DNA of 55,585 bases from Burkholderiaceae bacterium (GCA_030728985.1 JANQYI010000036.1:1-55585); one strand, 5' to 3'. Positions 1 to 10,474 are shown, numbered from the stretch's first letter. Translations and numbers: made by a program. The notes: generated by a model from the letters alone, not told the origin.

Positions 1-54
1 CTTGAGGGGGTAGTGGCGAAAGCTGTGCGAGTTCGAGTCTCGCCGTCGGCACCA
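1..54 (+). tRNA. leuU: tRNA-Leu(GAG), 3' part only (cut by window start)
   Basis: The visible part starts at the last base of the 5' anticodon stem. The anticodon loop TTGAGGG (2-8) gives anticodon GAG at 4-6, closed by GGTAG (9-13). A long variable arm follows (14-26), as in class II tRNAs. The T arm is GCGAG / TTCGAGT / CTCGC (27-43). The 3' acceptor strand CGTCGGC (44-50), discriminator A51 and encoded CCA (52-54) complete it. The anticodon and the long variable arm together identify leucine. The 5' half lies outside the window. In Burkholderiales this tRNA commonly sits just upstream of nuoA. Confidence 0.93.
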
Positions 55-87
55 TCAAATCTCTACAGCAGTTTTCATCCCCAACCT

Positions 88-98
88 CCCCCCCCCCC
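88..98. repeat. Run of 11 cytosines
   Basis: An uninterrupted 11-C tract lies 34 bases after the tRNA and 222 bases before the stress-protein gene. Such tracts are prone to slippage. It is not inside any promoter I can recognise, so a role in phase variation is only a possibility. The rest of 55-320 holds a T7 run at 139-145 and A/T-rich sequence, with no gene I can support. Confidence 0.6.
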
Positions 99-320
99 AG
101 CACTTTTCAGCAGCCTCCTTCTTGAGCGCAACCCCACCTTTTTTTGCCGCACTTATTGTTCTTAGTCAATGATTTCAATATTTATCACCATTGACTTAAG
201 ACTTTTTAGGTATGTTGCGAGTCAGTACTTGCGCGGAGTTTTTGTTTAGTTTTTGTGGCTTTAGCGAAGATTTAACTTCGAGGCAAGATTCACTGATGAC
301 AAATAAAGAAGGACTGAATC

Positions 321-749
321 ATGAAAATTCTCGTTGCCTCCGATGGCTCTAAAAATGCGTTGCGTGCAGTCAAATATGCCGCGGACTTACTGAAAAACAG
401 CATTGACAAGACAAAAAGCATCACCCTAATTAGCGTACACGACGATGCCGGTCTGCGTCATGCCAAGGCGTTTGTGGGCAAGGAGGCGGTTGCCGATTAT
501 TTGCGTGAACTCAGCGAAAAAGAGCTCAAGCCCGCCATGAAGGTACTCAACGACCAGGGAATTAAGCACAATATGGTGATGCTGGTCGGCAACGCGTCGC
601 AGGAAATCGTAGCTCAGGGGCAGAAAGGGAAGTACGACATGATTGTGCTGGGCTCCAAGGGACGCAGTGCGCTTGCCGATATGTTGTTGGGTTCTGTCGC
701 TCAGCGCGTGTTGACCCAGGCCAAGCAGCCTGTTGTGTTGGTCAAGTAA
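321..749 (+). CDS. Universal stress protein, UspA family
   Basis: This 142-residue protein is a single Usp domain. These small cytoplasmic proteins bind ATP or AMP and help cells survive starvation, oxidative and other stress. The N-terminus MKILVASDGS is the usual first beta strand and nucleotide-contact loop. The C-terminal motif G-x2-G-x9-G-S, seen as GSKGRSALADMLLGS at about residues 112-126, is the ATP-binding signature of the ATP-binding subgroup. The start is supported by AAGAAGGA about 10 bases upstream. It stands alone between the tRNA and the porin. The exact stress and target cannot be read from sequence. Confidence 0.93.
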   Translation: MKILVASDGSKNALRAVKYAADLLKNSIDKTKSITLISVHDDAGLRHAKAFVGKEAVADYLRELSEKELKPAMKVLNDQGIKHNMVMLVGNASQEIVAQGQKGKYDMIVLGSKGRSALADMLLGSVAQRVLTQAKQPVVLVK

Positions 750-869
750 ATAACCGCTGAACCCCAACATGGGATCGCCCAAGGCGAACTGTTGTCGTCG
801 AGCGACAGCCGTCCGAGGGTAAACCCCCGCTATAAGTCTGGTTTTGACCTGTGGTGTTGCGCTAACCCA

Positions 870-900
870 ACAGAAAAGGCCGCTGCATACGCTTTTCTGT
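870..900 (+). other. Stem-loop in the usp-porin gap
   Basis: ACAGAAAAG (870-878) and CTTTTCTGT (892-900) form a perfect 9-bp stem with a 13-base loop. No U-tract follows, so it is not a classical terminator. It lies about 125 bases before the porin start, so it could end the usp transcript or shape the porin leader. The rest of 750-1026 shows no convincing promoter; a second small stem (973-979 with 984-990) sits 35 bases before the porin start. Confidence 0.35.
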
Positions 901-1026
901 CTAAATACATAGCCACAGCCTCCGAATTTTGATGCAATAGCGTCAACTTCCCTAGCGGAGTTAGGGGGGCGGCAAACAAATGGTTGTTTGTTGCTCTTGT
1001 TACTCAAATACTTGGAGATTTCTTAA

Positions 1027-2178
1027 ATGAAAAAGACTCTGCTCGCCGCCGCCCTGCTTGCCGGCTTTGCTGGTGCCGCTTCGGCCCAATCCTCAGTGAC
1101 AATGTACGGTGTTCTTGATGGTGGTTTGCGTTACAACAAAGTTAGCTTGTCCAATGGTTCAGGCGTGTCAAACTTTGGTTTGGCCTACGGTCAACAGTCC
1201 GGTAACCGTTGGGGTTTAAAAGGTGTTGAAGACATCGGTGGCGGTAACCGTGTCACATTCATGCTCGAAACTGGCTTCGACCTTGGAAATAGTACACTCC
1301 AACAAGGCGGTCGTATTTTTGGTCGTGCAGCTTGGTTAGGTCTCGAAAACAAGTCTTGGGGTCTTGTACGTATTGGTCGCCAGACGAACTATGCATCGCA
1401 ATACGTGACAGGCCCAGTTGATCCTGGTTCTTTAGCTGTTCCTACTTCGATGGGTAAGGCTTTCGGCGTAGGTAATACCGATCGTCTGAGCAATGCCATC
1501 ATGTATCAAACACCTAACATGTCTGGCTTCCAGGCTGGTGTCGGTTACTCGTTTGCTACTGCTAACACTGCATTTTACACAGCTGCAGCTGGCGGTGGCA
1601 CGAGTGGAACAGGCTACAACTTTGCTACTTCAAACAACACTCGTCAGTTGACCTTGGGCGCTAAATACGCTAACGGCCCAATCTACGTTGCTGCATCTTA
1701 CGACAAAATCTATGGTCAAGAGTCGAAGGGCGCAAATGCGTCCATCAGCTCATGGAACCTCTCAGGTTCTTATAACTTTAAAGTCGTGAAGCTTGCTGCT
1801 GCTTACGGTCAGACCCGTGACGGCGTGATCTTGGGCTCTGGTGCAGGTGGATCAGGTGCTTCTATTGCTGGGAACCCGATCGGCAGTGGTGAGTTGGTTT
1901 TTGCTCCCGCAGTTGGCACAAACAGTTACTTGCTCGGTGCAACAATTCCTGTGAATCCAGTTTCAAAGGTATGGTTGTCATGGACCATGTTGTCACCTAA
2001 CTCCTACATGAAAGATGCTTACAACGCACAAAACCAGTCGGCTTACAACCTGGGCTACTCATACAACTTTACCAAGCGTACAAACCTGTATGCCATGTTT
2101 GCTTACATTAACAACGTTGCAACTATCGATACAGCAAAGAGCACATTGTTTACTGTTGGCATGCGTCACATGTTCTAA
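1027..2178 (+). CDS. Gram-negative trimeric porin (porin_4 / OmpC-like family)
   Basis: This 383-residue outer-membrane beta-barrel protein would form general diffusion channels for small hydrophilic solutes. A clear signal peptide, MKKTLLAAALLAGFAGAASA, is followed by QSSVTMYGVLDGGL, the usual first strand of Bordetella and Burkholderia porins. The PxxR-type loop and repeated aromatic strand motifs follow. The protein ends in MRHMF, where the terminal phenylalanine is the BAM assembly signal. GGAG at 1014-1017 fixes the start. It is a single-gene unit with a strong terminator behind it. Codon use is slightly more A/T-rich than the nuo genes, as expected for a highly expressed surface protein. 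Substrate preference cannot be inferred. Confidence 0.95.
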   Translation: MKKTLLAAALLAGFAGAASAQSSVTMYGVLDGGLRYNKVSLSNGSGVSNFGLAYGQQSGNRWGLKGVEDIGGGNRVTFMLETGFDLGNSTLQQGGRIFGRAAWLGLENKSWGLVRIGRQTNYASQYVTGPVDPGSLAVPTSMGKAFGVGNTDRLSNAIMYQTPNMSGFQAGVGYSFATANTAFYTAAAGGGTSGTGYNFATSNNTRQLTLGAKYANGPIYVAASYDKIYGQESKGANASISSWNLSGSYNFKVVKLAAAYGQTRDGVILGSGAGGSGASIAGNPIGSGELVFAPAVGTNSYLLGATIPVNPVSKVWLSWTMLSPNSYMKDAYNAQNQSAYNLGYSYNFTKRTNLYAMFAYINNVATIDTAKSTLFTVGMRHMF

Positions 2179-2235
2179 GCAACCGCTTAGAATGGCAGCT
2201 TAGTTTCGGTTAAGTTGCCGCGAGTAAACGAGTAA

Positions 2236-2272
2236 AAGCGAGCCACTCTGATGAGTGGCTCGCTTATTTTTT
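2236..2272 (+). terminator. Rho-independent terminator of the porin gene
   Basis: AAGCGAGCCACTC (2236-2248) pairs perfectly with GAGTGGCTCGCTT (2253-2265) around the tetraloop TGAT, followed by ATTTTTT. It separates the porin from the nuo operon. Confidence 0.93.
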
Positions 2273-2306
2273 AGCGGGTTTTTCCCGCTGAAACAACTGT
2301 GCGGGA

Positions 2307-2315
2307 TGATATAAT
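2307..2315 (+). promoter_or_regulatory. Likely nuo operon promoter (extended -10)
   Basis: TGATATAAT combines a perfect TATAAT hexamer (2310-2315) with the upstream TG of an extended -10 element. No good -35 is present (CTGAAA at 2288-2293, 16-base spacer), which is normal for extended -10 promoters. It lies 33 bases before the nuoA start, just after the porin terminator. Confidence 0.7.
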
Positions 2316-2348
2316 CATAGAGTTTTGTTCAACAGCTGGAAATGTTCA

Positions 2349-2708
2349 ATGAATCTAGAACAATACTTTCCCGTTTTGTTATTTATCGTAGTGGGGACGG
2401 CTATTGGCTTTGCGCTGATCACGGCCGGTTCACTTATCGGACCACATCGCCCGGATGCACAAAAGCTCTCGCCCTATGAGTGCGGCTTCGAGGCTTTTGG
2501 TGACGCCCGCATGAAATTCGACGTGCGTTATTACCTCGTCGCGATTCTCTTCATTCTGTTCGATCTCGAAATCGCCTTTTTGTTCCCATGGGCGATTGCA
2601 AACGGTTCGGTTGGGATGGTTGGCTTTGTCACAGTCATGATTTTTTTGTCTGTGTTGGTCGTTGGTTTCATCTACGAATGGAAAAAAGGCGCGCTCGATT
2701 GGGAGTAA
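2349..2708 (+). CDS. nuoA: NADH-quinone oxidoreductase subunit A
   Basis: NuoA is a small membrane subunit of respiratory complex I, near the quinone chamber and the junction with the hydrophilic arm. The 119-residue product has three hydrophobic segments and the conserved [12 protein letters not shown] loop, followed by [19 protein letters not shown], both hallmarks of the family. I chose the ATG giving MNLEQYFPV; an in-frame TTG eight codons upstream would add residues not seen in the family. It is the first gene of the complete nuoA-N operon, 25 bases before nuoB. Confidence 0.97.
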   Translation: MNLEQYFPVLLFIVVGTAIGFALITAGSLIGPHRPDAQKLSPYECGFEAFGDARMKFDVRYYLVAILFILFDLEIAFLFPWAIANGSVGMVGFVTVMIFLSVLVVGFIYEWKKGALDWE

Positions 2709-2732
2709 CCCCTTCGCCGCTAAAAGGCATCT

Positions 2733-3209
2733 ATGGCTATTGACGGTATTCTAAAACAAGGTTTTGTCACCACCAGTGCGGACAAATTCATCAACTGGGC
2801 TAAAACAGGTTCGATGTGGCCGATGACCTTTGGTCTGGCGTGTTGCGCAGTCGAGATGATGCATGCGGGTGCTGCCCGTTACGATTTGGATCAGTTCGGT
2901 ATTATTTTCCGACCCAGTCCGCGCCAATCTGATTTGATGATTGTTGCAGGTACGCTTTGCAACAAAATGGCACCTGCGCTGCGCAAGGTTTACGATCAGA
3001 TGCCAGAACCGCGATGGGTGGTGTCGATGGGTTCTTGCGCCAATGGTGGTGGCTATTATCACTACTCTTATTCGGTTGTGCGTGGCTGCGATCGGATCGT
3101 GCCTGTGGATGTGTATGTCCCGGGCTGTCCGCCAACGGCTGAGGCCCTTGTGTATGGCCTATTACAAATGCAAAACAAAATCCGTCAAACCAATACGATC
3201 GCTCGTTAA
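2733..3209 (+). CDS. nuoB: NADH-quinone oxidoreductase subunit B
   Basis: NuoB holds cluster N2, the last iron-sulfur centre before quinone reduction. The 158-residue protein shows the four expected ligands: the adjacent pair C37-C38 (LACCAVEMM), C102 (MGSCANGGG) and C132 ([11 protein letters not shown]). Its length is normal for betaproteobacteria. It lies 24 bases after nuoA. An inverted repeat follows in the gap before nuoC. Confidence 0.98.
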   Translation: MAIDGILKQGFVTTSADKFINWAKTGSMWPMTFGLACCAVEMMHAGAARYDLDQFGIIFRPSPRQSDLMIVAGTLCNKMAPALRKVYDQMPEPRWVVSMGSCANGGGYYHYSYSVVRGCDRIVPVDVYVPGCPPTAEALVYGLLQMQNKIRQTNTIAR

Positions 3210-3217
3210 ATCCAAGT

Positions 3218-3248
3218 CGCTGAGCGCACGATCTTTGTGGGCTCAGCG
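3218..3248 (+). other. Intercistronic stem-loop between nuoB and nuoC
   Basis: CGCTGAGC (3218-3225) and GCTCAGCG (3241-3248) form a perfect 8-bp stem with a 15-base loop. It fills the 58-base gap between nuoB and nuoC and has no T-run behind it. It may affect mRNA processing or stability inside the operon. Confidence 0.4.
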
Positions 3249-3267
3249 GATTACTCAGGCTTAAGAC

Positions 3268-3888
3268 ATGTCCAGGCTAGAAAACCTGCAGCAACACTTG
3301 ATCACACTGTTCGGTGAACAGGCCAAGATTACGCTTTCAACGGATGAAATCACGCTTGAGGTCGCCCCCGAGCAATGGCAGTCTTCCTGCCAACGCTTGC
3401 GAGACGAGCCCAGCCTGAAATTTGAAACCTGCATTGATGTATGTGGTTTGGATTATTCGACCTATGGTGCGGGCCGAGTGGGTGAAACGCCTGTAGACAT
3501 TGTCGTCCCACAGGCCCGTTTTGCAGTGGTTGCGCATTTGTTGTCCCTCAAGCACAACTGGCGTTTACGTGTACGCACATTTGCGACCAGTGCAGAGTTT
3601 CCCGTGTTGGATTCTCTTGTCGAAGTCTGGCCCTCGGTGAATTGGTTTGAGCGCGAGGCGTTTGATCTGTTTGGCATCGTGTTCGAAGGGCACCCCGATT
3701 TGCGTCGCATCTTGACGGACTATGGTTTTATTGGACATCCTTTCCGCAAAGACTTTCCGGTTTACGGCAATGTCGAAATGCGTTACGACCCTGAACAGGG
3801 GCGCGTGGTGTACCAGCCCGTTACGATTGAGCCGCGCGAAGTCATTCCGCGCGTGATCCGCGAAGACGGCTATGGAGTAGGGCGCTAA
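3268..3888 (+). CDS. nuoC: NADH-quinone oxidoreductase subunit C
   Basis: NuoC (30 kDa subunit) is part of the hydrophilic connecting arm of complex I and packs against NuoD and NuoB. The 206-residue protein carries the family signature around residues 128-150: [12 protein letters not shown] followed by [11 protein letters not shown], then the GHPFRKDFP segment. It is a separate gene here, unlike the nuoCD fusion of Escherichia coli. Two bases separate its stop from nuoD. Confidence 0.97.
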   Translation: MSRLENLQQHLITLFGEQAKITLSTDEITLEVAPEQWQSSCQRLRDEPSLKFETCIDVCGLDYSTYGAGRVGETPVDIVVPQARFAVVAHLLSLKHNWRLRVRTFATSAEFPVLDSLVEVWPSVNWFEREAFDLFGIVFEGHPDLRRILTDYGFIGHPFRKDFPVYGNVEMRYDPEQGRVVYQPVTIEPREVIPRVIREDGYGVGR

Positions 3889-3890
3889 TC

Positions 3891-5147
3891 ATGGCAGAAA
3901 TTAAGAACTACACCTTGAATTTTGGTCCCCAGCACCCTGCGGCCCACGGTGTGTTGCGTTTGGTGCTTGAGCTCGATGGCGAGGTGATCCAGCGTGCGGA
4001 TCCGCACATCGGTTTGTTGCATCGCGGGACGGAAAAGCTCGCTGAAAACCGGACCTATCTCCAAGCCTTGCCTTACATGGATCGTCTCGACTACGTGTCG
4101 ATGATGTGTAATGAGCATGCCTATGTGATGTCCATCGAAAAAATGATGGGTGTGGCCGTTCCCTTGCGCGCCCAGTACATCCGTGTGATGTTCGATGAAA
4201 TCACGCGTTTGCTCAATCACCTGATGTCACTGGGTTCGCATGCGCTTGACGTGGGCGCCATGGCCGTATTTTTGTATGCTTTCCGCGAGCGCGAAGATCT
4301 GATGGATTGCTACGAAGCGGTCTCAGGCGCGCGCTTGCATGCGGCCTACTATCGACCAGGCGGTGTGTATCGCGACTTGCCCGATGCCATGCCGCAGTAT
4401 GGCAAATCCAGCCAGTATCGTTCCGCCAAAGATCTTAAGGCGATGAACGACGCGCGTTCTGGTTCACTGCTGGACTTCATCGAAGATTTCACCAATCGCT
4501 TTCCCGCCTGTGTGGACGAATACGAAACATTGCTCACCGACAACCGGATCTGGAAACAGCGTCTGGTCGGCATCGGTGTGGTCGATCCCGAGCGTGCGAA
4601 AGCCCTTGGTTTTACGGGTCCGATGTTGCGCGGCTCTGGCGTGGCATGGGATCTGCGCAAGATGCAGCCTTACGAGGTATACGATCGCATGCAGTTTGAT
4701 ATCCCAGTGGGTGTCAATGGCGATTCTTATGACCGTTACTTGGTGCGTATCGCTGAAATGCGCGAAAGCAATCGCATCATTGCGCAGTGTGTGCAATGGT
4801 TGCGTAACAATCCAGGCCCGGTGATGATTGACAACCACAAGGTGTCGCCCCCCCATCGCACGGGCATGAAGTCCAACATGGAAGAGTTGATTCACCATTT
4901 CAAACTTTTTACTGAAGGCTTTCATGTGCCCGCTGGCGAGGCGTATGCCGCGGTCGAGCACCCCAAGGGAGAGTTTGGTATTTACTTGGTATCCGACGGG
5001 GCCAATAAGCCTTATCGACTCAAAATTCGTGCGCCTGGCTTTGTGCACTTGCAGGCGCTTGACGAAATGTCACGCGGCCACATGATTGCCGATGCCGTGA
5101 CGATTATTGGTACCCAAGACATTGTTTTCGGCGAGATTGACCGCTAA
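3891..5147 (+). CDS. nuoD: NADH-quinone oxidoreductase subunit D
   Basis: NuoD (49 kDa subunit) forms the quinone-binding pocket together with NuoB. The 418-residue protein starts with the typical [17 protein letters not shown], whose histidines line the quinone site, and continues with [14 protein letters not shown]. It ends in the strictly conserved DIVFGEIDR. Length and both ends match the family, so it is intact. A 58-base gap precedes nuoE. Confidence 0.98.
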   Translation: MAEIKNYTLNFGPQHPAAHGVLRLVLELDGEVIQRADPHIGLLHRGTEKLAENRTYLQALPYMDRLDYVSMMCNEHAYVMSIEKMMGVAVPLRAQYIRVMFDEITRLLNHLMSLGSHALDVGAMAVFLYAFREREDLMDCYEAVSGARLHAAYYRPGGVYRDLPDAMPQYGKSSQYRSAKDLKAMNDARSGSLLDFIEDFTNRFPACVDEYETLLTDNRIWKQRLVGIGVVDPERAKALGFTGPMLRGSGVAWDLRKMQPYEVYDRMQFDIPVGVNGDSYDRYLVRIAEMRESNRIIAQCVQWLRNNPGPVMIDNHKVSPPHRTGMKSNMEELIHHFKLFTEGFHVPAGEAYAAVEHPKGEFGIYLVSDGANKPYRLKIRAPGFVHLQALDEMSRGHMIADAVTIIGTQDIVFGEIDR

Positions 5148-5205
5148 TCGTATGACTGACACGTTTCATTGCGTTTTGACTTCGCTACACCACCGGATTT
5201 AGATC

Positions 5206-5706
5206 ATGCTGCTCTCTGAACAGGCCTACAAAAGAATTGATCGCGAGATCGCCAAGTATCCGCCAGATCAAAAGCAATCCGCCATCATGGCTTCGCTTGG
5301 TATCGCCCAAGAAGAAAAAGGCTGGGTTTCGCCTGAGGTGATTCAGGACATTGCGGATTACCTGGGTCAGCCTGCGATCGCTGTGCAAGAAAACGCAACC
5401 TTTTACAACATGTTTAATGTGCGTCCTGTCGGTCAGTTCAAAATCACCGTCTGTACCAACTTACCTTGCGCGCTGCGTGATGGCGAAATGACAGCGGATT
5501 ACCTCAAAAAGAAACTCGGTATCGGTTTTCGCGAAACCACGTCTGACGGTGCTTTTACGCTCATGGAAGGCGAGTGCATGGGCGCATGTGGTGATTCGCC
5601 CGTCCTGTTGGTCAACAACAACTACATGTGCGTGCGCATGGAGCGCGAAAAAATTGATTCAATGATTAGCGAGCTGTCTGCAGCCGCCAAAGGAGGCGCA
5701 GCATGA
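5206..5706 (+). CDS. nuoE: NADH-quinone oxidoreductase subunit E (2Fe-2S)
   Basis: NuoE (24 kDa subunit) binds cluster N1a in the NADH dehydrogenase module beside NuoF. The thioredoxin-like 166-residue protein has the four ligands C83, C88, C124 and C128, in CTNLPC and CMGAC. Its stop overlaps the nuoF start by four bases (ATGA), so the two are translationally coupled. Confidence 0.97.
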   Translation: MLLSEQAYKRIDREIAKYPPDQKQSAIMASLGIAQEEKGWVSPEVIQDIADYLGQPAIAVQENATFYNMFNVRPVGQFKITVCTNLPCALRDGEMTADYLKKKLGIGFRETTSDGAFTLMEGECMGACGDSPVLLVNNNYMCVRMEREKIDSMISELSAAAKGGAA

Positions 5707-7058
5707 GCGCCGCAATATTATCCAAATACGCACAGGGCTTGGACGCCTCGCCCGGTGCCGATTCCATGGCACTCCACGGTCGTCACCTCGGAGCCCAGAT
5801 CATGGCCGATCTGGACGGCAAAAACTGGGGGCTCGCTGATTACGTCAAGCGCGGAGGCTATGAAGCACTGCGCAAGATTTTGACCCAAGGCATGAGTCAG
5901 GAAGACGTGATCGCCGAGGTCAAGGGCTCGGGTTTGCGTGGTCGAGGTGGTGCGGGTTTTCCGACAGGCCTGAAGTGGAGCTTCATGCCCCGCAGCTTTC
6001 CTGGTCAAAAATATCTCGTTTGTAACTCAGACGAAGGCGAGCCTGGCACCTTCAAAGACCGTGACATCCTTCGACTCAATCCTCATATCGTGATTGAGGG
6101 CATGGCGATTGCAGCTTACGCAATGGGTATTTCAGTTGGTTACAACTATATCCATGGCGAGATCTTTGAGGTCTACAAGCGCTTTGAGGACGCCTTGGAC
6201 GAGGCGCGTGAGGCAGGTTTTCTGGGCGACAACATTCTGGGTTCGAGTTTCAGCTTTCAACTGCACGCGTTCCATGGTTACGGCGCCTATATCTGTGGTG
6301 AAGAAACGGCTCTGCTCGAGTCGCTCGAAGGTAAAAAAGGACAGCCACGCTTCAAGCCGCCATTCCCAGCTAGCTTTGGTTTGTATGGCAAGCCCACGAC
6401 GATTAACAACACCGAGACGTTCGCAGCGGTGCCATGGATTATCCGTAACAGTGGTCAGGCCTATCTTGAGGTGGGCAAGCCCAATAACGGCGGAACCAAA
6501 TTGTTTTCGATCACTGGTGACGTCGAACGTCCCGGTAATTACGAAATCCCGCTTGGCACGCCTTTCTCCAAGTTGCTGGAGCTTGCGGGAGGGATGCGCG
6601 GTGGCTCGACACTCAAAGCGGTGATTCCCGGTGGGTCCAGCGCGCCTGTGATTCCTGGCCACATCATGATGGATACGACGATGGACTATGATGCCATCGC
6701 CAAAGCCGGATCGATGTTGGGATCGGGCGCCGTCATCGTGATGAATGACACGCGCTGTATGGTCAAGTCGCTCTTGCGCCTGTCTTATTTTTATTTCGAA
6801 GAAAGCTGTGGTCAGTGCACCCCTTGCCGCGAAGGCACAGGTTGGCTCTACCGCATGGTTAATCGTATCGAGCACGGTCAGGGTCGTCCCGAAGACCTCG
6901 ATTTGCTTGACTCAGTCGCAGGCAACATCATGGGCCGCACGATTTGTGCGTTGGGTGATGCTGCCGCGATGCCAGTACGTGGTTTCCTAAAGCATTATCG
7001 CGACGAATTTGCACACCACATCGAACACAAGCGATGTGTCGTAGCCCCCTATCTCTAA
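5703..7058 (+). CDS. nuoF: NADH-quinone oxidoreductase subunit F (FMN, NADH site)
   Basis: NuoF oxidises NADH, holds FMN and passes electrons to cluster N3. The 451-residue protein has the glycine-rich nucleotide motif [13 protein letters not shown] and the following [14 protein letters not shown] that contacts FMN and NADH. The N3 ligands are C369, C372, C375 ([11 protein letters not shown]) and C415 (ICALGD). It starts inside the end of nuoE and ends 15 bases before nuoG. Confidence 0.98.
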   Translation: MSAAILSKYAQGLDASPGADSMALHGRHLGAQIMADLDGKNWGLADYVKRGGYEALRKILTQGMSQEDVIAEVKGSGLRGRGGAGFPTGLKWSFMPRSFPGQKYLVCNSDEGEPGTFKDRDILRLNPHIVIEGMAIAAYAMGISVGYNYIHGEIFEVYKRFEDALDEAREAGFLGDNILGSSFSFQLHAFHGYGAYICGEETALLESLEGKKGQPRFKPPFPASFGLYGKPTTINNTETFAAVPWIIRNSGQAYLEVGKPNNGGTKLFSITGDVERPGNYEIPLGTPFSKLLELAGGMRGGSTLKAVIPGGSSAPVIPGHIMMDTTMDYDAIAKAGSMLGSGAVIVMNDTRCMVKSLLRLSYFYFEESCGQCTPCREGTGWLYRMVNRIEHGQGRPEDLDLLDSVAGNIMGRTICALGDAAAMPVRGFLKHYRDEFAHHIEHKRCVVAPYL

Positions 7059-7073
7059 GGTCTGGACAAAGTT

Positions 7074-9401
7074 ATGGTTGAGTTAACCATCGACGGCAAG
7101 AAAGTCGAAGTGCAAGAAGGCAGCATGGTCATGCACGCCGCGCATAAGCTTGGCGTGTACGTGCCGCACTTTTGCTATCACAAGAAATTATCCATCGCAG
7201 CGAACTGTCGCATGTGTCTGGTTGAGGTTGAGAAAGCACCCAAGGCGATGCCCGCGTGCGCAACGCCCGCTACCAATGGCATGGTGGTCCATACCTGTTC
7301 AGAGCGCGCCGTTGCCGCTCAGAAGAGTGTGATGGAGTTTTTGCTGATCAACCATCCCCTTGACTGCCCGATCTGTGATCAGGGCGGCGAGTGCCAGTTG
7401 CAAGACTTGGCGGTGGGTTACGGTGGTTCAACCTCTCGCTACAACGAAGAAAAGCGTGTGGTCTTCCACAAAGAACTTGGCCCCTTGGTTTCCGCCGAGG
7501 AAATGTCGCGCTGTATTCACTGTACGCGTTGCGTTCGCTTTGGTCAGGAAGTCGCGGGCATTATGGAGCTCGGTATGGTTGGCCGTGGCGAACACTCCGA
7601 AATCACGACATTCGTGGGTCGTTCGGTGGACTCCGAACTGTCAGGCAACATGATTGATTTGTGCCCAGTGGGCGCCTTGACCTCCAAGCCTTTCCGTTAC
7701 CAAGCCCGGACTTGGGAGTTGGCACGTCGCCGTTCAGTGTCGCCTCATGACAGCATGGGTGCCAATCTCGTCGTTCAGGTCAAGGGCGATGAGGTGATTC
7801 GTGTCGTACCGTTTGAAAATGACGCGTTGAATGAGTGCTGGATCAGCGACCGTGATCGTTTCTCCTACGAAGGTCTCAATGAGGACCGCTTGACGGTTCC
7901 CATGATCAAGGGTGAGAACGGTCAGTGGCAAGAAGCCACTTGGTCCGATGCCCTTCAAGTGGTCGCCCATGGTCTGATGGATGTACGCGATGCCTCGGGT
8001 GGTGCGCAGATTGGCGCTTTGGCGAGCGAATACTCCACCCTTGAGGAGCTCGCCTTGCTGGGACGCGTGACACGCGGGCTTGGTTCGGAGAATATTGATT
8101 TTCGTCTGCGTCAGACGGATGCCTCACTGGATGCGGCACTGACAGGCGCCCCATGGTTGGGTTTCCCTGTGGCCGAGCTCGATACCTTGGATCGAGTATT
8201 AGTGGTCGGATCCTTCTTGCGCAAAGATCATCCTTTGATGACTCAGCGTTTGCGCCAAGCGGCCAAGCGCGGCACGCAGATTTCCTCGATTGATATTGCA
8301 GGCGATGATCCTTTGCTCAAGCTGACCGCCCGTGCGACGGTATTGCCTGATGCTCTGGCGCAGACTGTCGCACAAGTGGCGGTTGCGCTCTCTAAACTCA
8401 AAGCGCAAGATGTTCCTGCGGTCTTATCGGCTGTGGAGCCTGATGCGGTCGCGCAAGCGATTGCGCAAAGCCTGGCGAGTGGCGAGCGGGTGGCAATTCT
8501 GCTGGGTAATGCGGCTGTCAATGCACCGACGGCAACAACGATTGCAGCAAATGCTCAATTGATCGCCGAGTTAACCGGGGCTAAGTTGGGTTTCCTGACC
8601 TCGGGTGCGAACACGGTGGGTGGTTATCTGGCAGGCGCTGTGCCGGTCAAGGGTGGCAAGGGCGCGGCGGCGATGTTGTCCCAGCCCCTCAAAGCCTATA
8701 TGGTGTTGCATGCCGAGCCTAACTTGGACGCTGATAATGGTGCTCAAGCCTTGGCCACACTTCAGGCTGCAGAGTTCGTCGTTGCGCTGACGCCTTTTGC
8801 CTCTGGCGCGCGCGAGTGGGCAAACGTGATGTTGCCGATCGCCCCGTTTACGGAGACCTCCGGTACCTTTGTCAACGCGCAAGGGACGGCTCAAAGTTTT
8901 AAAGGGACGGCAACGCCTCGCGGACAAAGCCGTCCTGCTTGGAAAGTTTTGCGCGTGTTGGGCAACGTATTGCATCTGGCCGGCTTTGATGATGAGTCTT
9001 CGGAATCGGTGCGTGATGCCGTCATGGCCAACGGTGTGGAAGGACGCTTGTCTAACCAACTTCAAGCTGCGCCGGCGTTGAGTGCGGCTCCGATCCAAGG
9101 CCTGCAACGCGTCACGGATGTGCCGATCTATCGTAGCGATGCATTGGTGCGTCGTGCGCCTGCTTTGCAAGCGACGGCTGCTTCGCGCACGCCGACTGCC
9201 AGAATGCATCCGCAAACACTCGACGGTCTGGGGATCAAGACAGGAGAACAGGTGCGTGTGAAATCGTCGACAGGTCAGGTGAGTTTATCTGCCGAAGTGG
9301 ACAACACAGTGGTGCCAGGCGCGGTACGTATTGCCGCCGCGTTTGAACAAACAGTCGCGCTTGGCAGTGCTTTCGGACAACTTCAAGTGGAGCGTGCCTG
9401 A
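7074..9401 (+). CDS. nuoG: NADH-quinone oxidoreductase subunit G
   Basis: NuoG is the largest iron-sulfur subunit of complex I. The 775-residue protein opens with a 2Fe-2S ferredoxin domain (C34, C45, C48, C62; cluster N1b). Next come the His-Cys3 site of N5 (H94, C98, C101, C107) and the N4 segment CIHCTRC. The remaining two thirds form a molybdopterin oxidoreductase-like domain that no longer binds a cofactor. The C-terminal third is alanine-rich and less conserved, as usual. The stop shares one base with the nuoH start (TGATG). Confidence 0.97.
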   Translation: MVELTIDGKKVEVQEGSMVMHAAHKLGVYVPHFCYHKKLSIAANCRMCLVEVEKAPKAMPACATPATNGMVVHTCSERAVAAQKSVMEFLLINHPLDCPICDQGGECQLQDLAVGYGGSTSRYNEEKRVVFHKELGPLVSAEEMSRCIHCTRCVRFGQEVAGIMELGMVGRGEHSEITTFVGRSVDSELSGNMIDLCPVGALTSKPFRYQARTWELARRRSVSPHDSMGANLVVQVKGDEVIRVVPFENDALNECWISDRDRFSYEGLNEDRLTVPMIKGENGQWQEATWSDALQVVAHGLMDVRDASGGAQIGALASEYSTLEELALLGRVTRGLGSENIDFRLRQTDASLDAALTGAPWLGFPVAELDTLDRVLVVGSFLRKDHPLMTQRLRQAAKRGTQISSIDIAGDDPLLKLTARATVLPDALAQTVAQVAVALSKLKAQDVPAVLSAVEPDAVAQAIAQSLASGERVAILLGNAAVNAPTATTIAANAQLIAELTGAKLGFLTSGANTVGGYLAGAVPVKGGKGAAAMLSQPLKAYMVLHAEPNLDADNGAQALATLQAAEFVVALTPFASGAREWANVMLPIAPFTETSGTFVNAQGTAQSFKGTATPRGQSRPAWKVLRVLGNVLHLAGFDDESSESVRDAVMANGVEGRLSNQLQAAPALSAAPIQGLQRVTDVPIYRSDALVRRAPALQATAASRTPTARMHPQTLDGLGIKTGEQVRVKSSTGQVSLSAEVDNTVVPGAVRIAAAFEQTVALGSAFGQLQVERA

Positions 9402-10474
9402 TGGAGTGGCTCAACGTTCTTGAAACATTTGGCACGGATCTGATCGGTCCGACGCCTTGGTTGGTGGTCTGGACTCTCATCAAGATCCTCGTGATCGCCG
9501 TGCCGATTATTTTGTGCGTGGCTTATCTGACGTATTGGGAACGCAAGATGATTGGCTTTATGCACATTCGTCTCGGACCAAATCGCGTGGGTTTCCGTGG
9601 TTTGCTTCAGCCTTTTGCGGACGTTTTCAAACTGTTGACCAAAGAGGTTGTGGTTCCGAGTCAGGCCAATAAAATTTTATTCATTCTCGCGCCTGTGGTG
9701 ACCCTGATGCCCGCCTTGGCCGCTTGGGCCGTGGTGCCGTTCGGTCCTGAGCTGGTGTTGGCGGATGTCAATGCGGGCTTGCTGTATGTGATGGCGATCA
9801 CCTCGATTGGCGTGTATGGCGTGATCGTCGCGGGTTGGGCGTCCAACTCCAAATACGCTTTTCTGGCGGCGATGCGTGCATCGGCCCAGATGCTGTCGTA
9901 TGAATTGGCGATTGGTTTTGTGCTCGTGACGGTGCTGCTTGTGTCGGGGAGCTTGAACATGACGGAAATCGTCAATGTTCAGACACGCGGTTGGTTCGCC
10001 GACTTGGGACTGAATTTCATGTCCTGGAACTGGTTGCCTTTATTTCCGCTGTTTGTGATTTACGTTATCTCAGCGGTAGCTGAAACCAACCGTCACCCCT
10101 TCGATGTGGTCGAGGGCGAATCTGAGATTGTGGCAGGTCACATGGTTGAATATTCGGGAATGGCTTTCGCGCTGTTTTTCCTGGGTGAATACGCCAACAT
10201 GATTTTCTTGTCCTGCATGGCAGCGATCATGTTCCTCGGCGGTTGGGCTGCGCCAGTGGAATACGCGCCGCTGACTTGGATTCCAGGCTGGATTTGGCTC
10301 GGTCTCAAGACCTTCTGTGTCGTGTCATTGTTTATTTGGTTCCGCGCGTCATTCCCGCGTTACCGCTATGACCAGATTATGCGTTTGGGCTGGAAAATTT
10401 TTATCCCTCTGACAGGTGTGTGGTTGGTCGTCGTTGCGATCTGGATGCAAACACCCTGGAACATCTGGAACTGA
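9401..10474 (+). CDS. nuoH: NADH-quinone oxidoreductase subunit H
   Basis: NuoH is the membrane subunit that joins the peripheral arm to the proton-pumping arm and contributes the quinone entry channel. The 357-residue protein has about eight transmembrane segments. It shows the conserved cytoplasmic loops [20 protein letters not shown] and [18 protein letters not shown], which carry the acidic residues of the E-channel. Its start overlaps the nuoG stop by one base. Confidence 0.98.
   Translation: MEWLNVLETFGTDLIGPTPWLVVWTLIKILVIAVPIILCVAYLTYWERKMIGFMHIRLGPNRVGFRGLLQPFADVFKLLTKEVVVPSQANKILFILAPVVTLMPALAAWAVVPFGPELVLADVNAGLLYVMAITSIGVYGVIVAGWASNSKYAFLAAMRASAQMLSYELAIGFVLVTVLLVSGSLNMTEIVNVQTRGWFADLGLNFMSWNWLPLFPLFVIYVISAVAETNRHPFDVVEGESEIVAGHMVEYSGMAFALFFLGEYANMIFLSCMAAIMFLGGWAAPVEYAPLTWIPGWIWLGLKTFCVVSLFIWFRASFPRYRYDQIMRLGWKIFIPLTGVWLVVVAIWMQTPWNIWN

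Noticed and set aside
212-349. An ATG-started frame running across the Usp start
   Set aside because: It overlaps the well-supported Usp start in another frame, has no ribosome binding site and resembles no known protein.
831-836. TATAAG as a porin promoter -10
   Set aside because: No -35-like sequence at 16-18 bases and nearly 190 bases of leader; not convincing.
6132-6875. Long open frame antisense to nuoF, and similar long antisense frames in nuoG (8571-9215) and nuoD (4464-5048)
   Set aside because: They lie wholly inside strongly conserved genes, show no recognisable domain, and arise from codon bias on the coding strand.
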